Assembly (NCBI GenBank): GCA_028281825.1
Contig: JANQJC010000105.1
Coordinates: 62,001 to 126,000, forward strand
Direction of reading: 5' to 3'
Source of the DNA: Flavobacteriales bacterium
GTDB taxonomy: Bacteria > Bacteroidota > Bacteroidia > JANQJC01
DNA: 64,000 nt
Shown here: positions 60,601 through 64,000 of the stretch, piece after piece
How positions within the stretch are numbered: the stretch's first letter is position 1
How the letters are laid out: each line of letters starts with the position of its first letter
Position numbers and translations under genes: made by a program
The notes under the pieces: generated by a model
The model's database searches: none
What the model was told of the DNA's origin: nothing
What the model saw: only the letters and a program-made list of their open reading frames with translations

Positions 60601-62838
60601 GCCATTGGCATCTTCTACCACTATATCATAGGTTCCTGCGGCAAGACTGTAAAAATCTCCAGTAGCCTGAAATGTAGTTCCATTGTCGATGGAGTATTGC
60701 AAAGGCTGAGCACCCCCACTAGCTGATATGTTGATACTACCATCCTGACCACCACATGAGGGGTCTGTCGGATTCACATTATCGATTGTAGGTGCATTTC
60801 CTGATGTAAGTCCATTTTGGGTGGATACCCGGCAACCATTAGCATCTTCCACAACTATATCATAAGTACCTCCGGGCAATCCATTAAAAGTATTGCTTGC
60901 TTGAAAGGTGGCTCCATTGTCCACGCTATATTGTAAAGGAGCTACACCACCACTGGCTGTTATTACAATACTTCCATCACTAGCACCACAAGTTGGGGCT
61001 ACTGTAGCCACATTATCAATCACTGGTGCCGAAGGATTAGTTAATGTAATGGTATCATACGCAAAGCAGCCATTGGCATCTTCCAATTCTATATAATATA
61101 TCCCCGCTTGTATGTTAGTGAAGTTTCCATTACCCTGTGTGGTAAAACCTCCATCTACACTATAGCTTATAGGCGCCAAACCACCTGAGGCGGTAATAGT
61201 AATTGTTCCATCCCCATTACCACAAGTGGGATTGGTAAAGGCTATATTATCGATATCCAGCGTACAGCAGTTAGGTGACACGGTAACAGTAACCTGGGAT
61301 GTTTCCTGTGCGCATTGGTTTTGATCTTCTACGGTTAAGGTATAAGTTGTTGTTTGTTGCGGGCACGCATCTGGGTTGAGTGAGTTAGGGTCACTTAAAC
61401 CTGTTGTTGGCGACCAAGTATAGTTAGCTGGCGCAGTTACCTGAGGGTCATCAAAAGTTATATTCCAACCATCAAAAAAACCAGTTCCTATACCCAATCC
61501 AGCCGTGTTTGCTATACTTATAGTCCATAGACCATTGCTAGTACACCCATTAAGCCCTGAAAAAGGCTGGTTGGGCGAATAATTGCCCGTATATGGTGCC
61601 GAGCCACCACCAATAGCGCCACCGCCAGAAGGCACAAAGCAAGTATTGGTATATCCAGTTGTTGGGCTTCCTGAAGTAACACCACTAGGTACAAGCGTTA
61701 TACTTGTTCCATCTGGGCAAAGAAGGTTAATTTCCAAAGCGCCAATATCCACTTGGGACGGTGGAAATAAATTTTGCCCAAAGAAAGTCAAACCATCAAT
61801 GCAAACATTTTGAATTGTCGCAGTGCCAATAGGGTTGTTTAAGCCTTGAACGTTAATGTTTATTTCAGTTGTAGAACCAAATGCTGATGCAACAGGTTGA
61901 AACTCTTGATTAGAGAATGTAACGGTTTGCTGTGGGTATAAAATGACTTCTGCAGTCGCATCCAGTGTAGCACAGTTACCAGGACAAATAAGTTGGTCAG
62001 TTCCCGCATTAGCGTTTATAATTGGATCATTAACAACAACATTCACACTTGCAGTACATGCATCTGTTGTTCCGTTGGTGTACACAACAGTATAAGTAGT
62101 GTCATCAGTTGGTGAAACAACTGGAGGAACAGCCCCCTGAAACTGATTATGAGTCCATATATAATAGTAGGCTGGGTCATTGAGAATTATCTGAACATTA
62201 TCTATGCCCCAGTGGTCATATTCTGCTCCACTAGTCGCATCTTGAAACCACCTTACCAAGGTAGTACCTGTCATTGCTCCTGTCGGAATTGGGAAACAAT
62301 AGGTATTCCAAGTGGTTAATGTAGGGTCATTACCACCAAGAGGGTCAAAGTAATTGATAGTATTCCAGGTGTTTCCACCATCCGTTGAATACTGCAAAAA
62401 CACCCCTTCATCGGGTTCATCAGGCCCTTCGCATGGCGCAGCATCGCCCTGAATTGAGAAACGCAAATCAAAACAAATCTGCCCACCTAAACTCAAGTCG
62501 AGTGCCACGGTGGTTAATGTTCTGGGTTGTGGTGTTGCATCACCCATCCATAGGTGTACAGTTCCATCTGGGCCATTACCACAAGGATTGGTATAAGTAG
62601 CAGCAGAAGTAGCACTCCAACCCGTACCTGGTGTCCCATTGTTAAAATCATTGTCAAGCGCTAGGTTACCCGAATTACCTGTGGCTGAAAGTTGTATAGT
62701 CTCACCACAAACAATAGTGAGTGGGTCTGCAAATGCTTCTACTGAACACTGAGAGAAACTATTTTTACCTATGCCTAATAAAAATAAACTAACGGAAAAA
62801 AGGCGAAAAATTCTAAAAACAATATTCCAAATACACAT
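57688..62838 (-). CDS. Giant SprB-repeat surface protein with gliding-motility-type C-terminus
   Basis: A 1716-aa T9SS cargo protein. The ATG at 62838 gives the signal peptide (VSLFLLGIGKNSFS/Q); the ORF track starts 24 codons earlier. The N-terminal region has a reelin-like module (HLWMGDATPQPRTLTT ... ICFDLRFSIQGDAAPCEGPD) and a proprotein-convertase P-like module (about residues 330-500). Thirteen SprB repeats of about 78 aa follow, then a PKD domain (TYQWVFDDLGGSTDENPIF). The C-terminus is CHU_C-type (VPNAFTPNGNRLNDGFFP ... DRWGGMIYSSN), a type B sorting domain. SprB-like adhesins in Flavobacterium move on the surface during gliding; here such a role is inferred from domains only. Confidence 0.92.
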   Translation of the reverse strand: MCIWNIVFRIFRLFSVSLFLLGIGKNSFSQCSVEAFADPLTIVCGETIQLSATGNSGNLALDNDFNNGTPGTGWSATSAATYTNPCGNGPDGTVHLWMGDATPQPRTLTTVALDLSLGGQICFDLRFSIQGDAAPCEGPDEPDEGVFLQYSTDGGNTWNTINYFDPLGGNDPTLTTWNTYCFPIPTGAMTGTTLVRWFQDATSGAEYDHWGIDNVQIILNDPAYYYIWTHNQFQGAVPPVVSPTDDTTYTVVYTNGTTDACTASVNVVVNDPIINANAGTDQLICPGNCATLDATAEVILYPQQTVTFSNQEFQPVASAFGSTTEININVQGLNNPIGTATIQNVCIDGLTFFGQNLFPPSQVDIGALEINLLCPDGTSITLVPSGVTSGSPTTGYTNTCFVPSGGGAIGGGSAPYTGNYSPNQPFSGLNGCTSNGLWTISIANTAGLGIGTGFFDGWNITFDDPQVTAPANYTWSPTTGLSDPNSLNPDACPQQTTTYTLTVEDQNQCAQETSQVTVTVSPNCCTLDIDNIAFTNPTCGNGDGTITITASGGLAPISYSVDGGFTTQGNGNFTNIQAGIYYIELEDANGCFAYDTITLTNPSAPVIDNVATVAPTCGASDGSIVITASGGVAPLQYSVDNGATFQASNTFNGLPGGTYDIVVEDANGCRVSTQNGLTSGNAPTIDNVNPTDPSCGGQDGSINISASGGAQPLQYSIDNGTTFQATGDFYSLAAGTYDIVVEDANGCQVTDQVVFNAGVPPVIDNIAFTNPNCGVNDGTITITASGGNPPITYSIDGGFTNQANGNFTGVGAGIYYIELEDASGCFARDTVTLSNPSAPTIDNVSTIAPTCGNSDGSLTITASGGIAPLQYSIDNGATFQANGTFTGLSGGNYDIIVEDANGCQASTQNSVASGTGPTIDNLNPTSPSCGSQDGVLVISASGGAMPLQYSIDNGATFQVSGSFTGLASGSYNIVVEDANGCQATDQISLNNLNGPSIDNVAETTPTCGAQDGAIDITASGGSAPLQYSIDGGATFQASGSFAGLGAGTYDIIVEDNGGCQAADQVVFPGGTPPTIDNISITDPTCGNANGSIEVTVSGGAAPLQYSIDNGATFQASSSFSGLIGATYDIVVADNAGCQVIDQAALAISTAPTIDTLGSLPPTCGANDGIIGMLATGGAAPLQYSIDGGTTFQPVGAFQNLGTGTYDIVVEDANGCQATDQIVLNNLNGPTITNEASTNTTCGQDDGTITITASGGTAPLQYSIDGGTTFQAAGGFIDLPAGSYNVVVVDDIGCQALGQQIDIAASTQPVIDDITTTNSTCGSGDGSITITASGGAAPLQYSINAGNTFQSSGSFNNLTAGNYNVVIEDNTGCQVSGQAVVSNSNGPAIDDVSFTDPTCGNANGTVTVTASGGSTPLNFSIDNGNSFQPGGQFAGVGEGTYTIVVEDATGCRVMEQVTLTNTPSPTIDDITVVDATCGEDNAVLAIVATGGTAPLEYSIDGGINYSSALSYDSLASGTYTVYVRDANGCNDFEEVTIAASFPPKAEFSFVPIDATIFDTEITFNNQSSGAETYQWVFDDLGGSTDENPIFEFPDDEPGTYRVCLLAFNVDECVDTVCKLVRIEEGFTVFVPNAFTPNGNRLNDGFFPKTTGIKDYVLYIFDRWGGMIYSSNSEEHPWDGKTRDGGEYVKSGVYVWKFVVNDEKHGTHEYSGHVTLIK
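58210..61254 (-). repeat. Thirteen SprB repeats (about 234 nt each)
   Basis: Tandem units with consensus IDNxxxTxPTCGxxDG, TASGGxxPLQYSIDNG and YDIVVEDANGCQ, each 78 aa (one of 79). Unit starts at 61254, 60552 and 59850 confirm an exact 234-nt period. Units 1-2-3 match 4-5-6 position by position, a 702-nt higher-order repeat. See the findings. Confidence 0.9.
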
Positions 62839-63029
62839 ACTCCTACCTATAAAAACGGGTAAGTATAAGGATAATTTCGCTTTGCGCGTCCATAATGTTA
62901 GTTGCAACACCCAACTATCTTCTACACATCCGCTTTGTAATGCACTCTTTCAGGGCAGTCTATAAAGTAATTCACAATTATCTCTTGAAAACTTAACGAA
63001 ATTATCCGCCCCGTTTCGTTAACAAAAAA

Positions 63030-63037
63030 TACTTTTG
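63030..63037 (+). promoter_or_regulatory. -7 box (TACTTTTG) for the TPR protein
   Basis: TACTTTTG, 22 nt upstream of the ATG at 63060; no TTG at standard distance. Confidence 0.45.
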
Positions 63038-63059
63038 ACAGTGTAAAATCTAAATCCAA

Positions 63060-63767
63060 ATGAAATCAGCACTATTAACCATTCTAATCACCATACCAGC
63101 CTTGGTGTTTTCTTCTGGCTCATCAGACGCACTATTCAAAAGCGGGGTATCAAAATATGAAGCCAAGGACTTTAAAGGTGCAATTGAGGATTTTGATGCT
63201 GCCATTAAGCAAGAACCTACGGAAGCAAAATTGTATTTATATAGGGGGTTAGCCAAAATTGGTCTCGATAATAATATTGCTGCAATTAGGGATTTTAATA
63301 AAGCAATCGAACTAAAATCAGACTATAGTGAAGCATATGCCCAAAGAGGTAAGGTGAAATTTGAATTGGAAGATATTGAAGGGGCATTTGAAGATTGTAA
63401 GGAATCTTTGAGCATTGACGAAAAGAATGCAATAGCCCATTTAGTGCTGGGGCAAACCTATTTTGAGCAAAAAGACTATAGCGAGTCTATGAAATCATTT
63501 GGTAGGGCAATTGAATTAGCTCCATATAGCCCCGAGCCATCATACCAAAGGGGAATAGCAAAAATACAACTAAATGACTATTTAGGTGCAATTAAAGACT
63601 TTAATAGGGTGATAAAACTTGACTCTGAGATGGCTGATGCCTACTTGCAAAGAGCGATAGCTAAGAGTTTTATGGGAGATAAGGCAGGTTCATGCATTGA
63701 TTGGAGCATTGCTGGTGAGCTTGGTGCGGCTGAAGCGTATGATTATATCAAGTCTAAATGTAATTAG
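63060..63767 (+). CDS. Exported tetratricopeptide repeat protein
   Basis: A 235-aa protein with a short N-terminal signal peptide (MKSALLTILITIPALVFSSG). About five TPR units follow, such as YEAKDFKGAIEDFDAAIKQEP, AAIRDFNKAIELKSDYSEAYAQRG, and a last unit ending MADAYLQRAIAKSFMGDKAG. TPR stacks bind other proteins; the partner is unknown. It is divergent from the SprB-repeat gene and precedes a second TPR gene on the same strand, with which it shares character. Confidence 0.88.
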   Translation: MKSALLTILITIPALVFSSGSSDALFKSGVSKYEAKDFKGAIEDFDAAIKQEPTEAKLYLYRGLAKIGLDNNIAAIRDFNKAIELKSDYSEAYAQRGKVKFELEDIEGAFEDCKESLSIDEKNAIAHLVLGQTYFEQKDYSESMKSFGRAIELAPYSPEPSYQRGIAKIQLNDYLGAIKDFNRVIKLDSEMADAYLQRAIAKSFMGDKAGSCIDWSIAGELGAAEAYDYIKSKCN

Positions 63768-63893
63768 TCGAAAGTAACAAGTGTTTAGTCGTAAAACCGA
63801 AACCTTGCAAAAAGAGCTTAAGTAATTAAAAAAACATTACGCACACATTCACGTTGTATTTATGCAGCATTTTTTAACTAAAACCAGAGAGTC

Positions 63894-64000
63894 ATGCCAA
63901 ATACAGATGAAGATTTTGTAAAAAGCGCTGATTACAAATTTGGAAAAGGGGAATACGAAGAAGCAATTGACTATTATAGTCAAGCAATCAGGCTTAACTC
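63894..64000 (+). CDS. TPR protein, N-terminus only (cut by window edge)
   Basis: Thirty-five codons are visible from the ATG at 63894: MPNTDEDFVKSADYKFGKGE, then YEEAIDYYSQAIRLN. The second part is a typical TPR helix pair start. No signal peptide, so this one is probably cytoplasmic, unlike its neighbour. Length and further domains lie outside the window. It is 126 nt downstream of the first TPR gene. Confidence 0.7.
   Translation, partial: MPNTDEDFVKSADYKFGKGEYEEAIDYYSQAIRLN

Noticed and set aside
58210-61254. CRISPR array or tandem DNA repeat element
   Set aside because: The 234-nt period is protein-coding SprB repeats with amino-acid conservation, not short repeats with spacers.
1-64000. 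Mobile elements, prophage, integrons, toxin-antitoxin or defence islands
   Set aside because: No transposase, integrase, recombinase, restriction or Cas gene was seen, and no att-like direct repeats flank any block.

Overview
The window is a 64 kb piece of a Bacteroidota chromosome, probably a marine or freshwater member of the Cytophagia/Flavobacteriia; I cannot place it lower. Grounds: several secreted proteins carry type IX secretion (T9SS) type A C-terminal sorting domains, one very large protein has SprB repeats plus a gliding-motility-type C-terminus, LpxC and FabZ are fused, the E1 alpha and beta subunits are fused, and many genes start behind the Bacteroidota sigma-factor promoter TTG-N19..23-TAnnTTTG. 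I see no insertion sequence, phage gene, CRISPR array or rRNA. The only RNA gene found is a tRNA-Leu(TAG). The content is mostly core or housekeeping genes mixed with lineage-specific exported proteins.

Layout. 0-4 kb: an edge fragment and a small His/Cys-rich exported protein (minus), a tiny Lys/Cys-rich peptide, an M42 aminopeptidase with an MscS channel, and a sterol-desaturase-type membrane oxygenase. 4-8 kb (minus): the proteostasis operon tig-clpP-lipoprotein-clpX, with tRNA-Leu upstream. 8-13 kb: a T9SS Asp-box protein, flavin reductase, THUMP rRNA methyltransferase, alpha/beta hydrolase, and a secreted DUF922-like HExxH protein. 13-17 kb: a tight paaGHIJ operon (lower phenylacetate pathway), then a small membrane-associated protein whose start codon lies inside a large inverted repeat. 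17-25 kb: a T9SS protein, TerC, a PadR-PspC operon, a T9SS seven-bladed propeller, and two small exported proteins. 25-30 kb: fused 2-oxoacid dehydrogenase E1, MurQ, a small unknown, and lipoprotein MsrB.

30-33 kb (minus): the lipid A operon lpxD-lpxC/fabZ-lpxA-ABC ATPase, with 4-nt overlaps throughout. 33-39.6 kb: a large membrane protein of glycosyltransferase-C appearance, a second sterol-desaturase family protein overlapping an SGNH hydrolase, two lipoproteins, and DNA polymerase IV. 39.7-50.1 kb (minus): one long, nearly gapless run of eight genes (DoxX-like, OppB-type permease, tpiA, prmA, a 1481-aa exported protein, rhomboid protease, gmhB, class IV aminotransferase), apparently served by one promoter near 50.14 kb. 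50.4-56 kb: folP, cdaA (c-di-AMP synthase), pruA, DUF212/PAP2-like protein, and a fatty acid desaturase. 55.7-57.6 kb (minus): a KDO-precursor operon marR-kdsD-kdsA. 57.7-62.8 kb (minus): a giant SprB-repeat surface protein. 63-64 kb: two TPR genes in tandem, the second cut by the window edge.

How they work together. Envelope construction is the dominant theme: lipid A (lpxA/C/D), KDO (kdsA/D), heptose (gmhB), lipid desaturation and hydroxylation, muropeptide recycling (murQ), and T9SS cargo. Proteostasis (tig, clpX, clpP, rhomboid) and central metabolism (tpiA, pruA, paaGHIJ, E1) make up the rest. Gene ends are very compact: three convergent pairs share a 4-nt palindromic stop (CTAG twice, TTAA once). 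Several promoters sit so close to their ATG that leaderless mRNAs are likely. I did not find an obviously complete new defence or mobile system. The most unusual signals are the SGNH/desaturase overlap, the start-codon inverted repeat at 16.9 kb, the lipoprotein gene inside the clp operon, the 1481-aa exported protein, and the higher-order SprB repeat.
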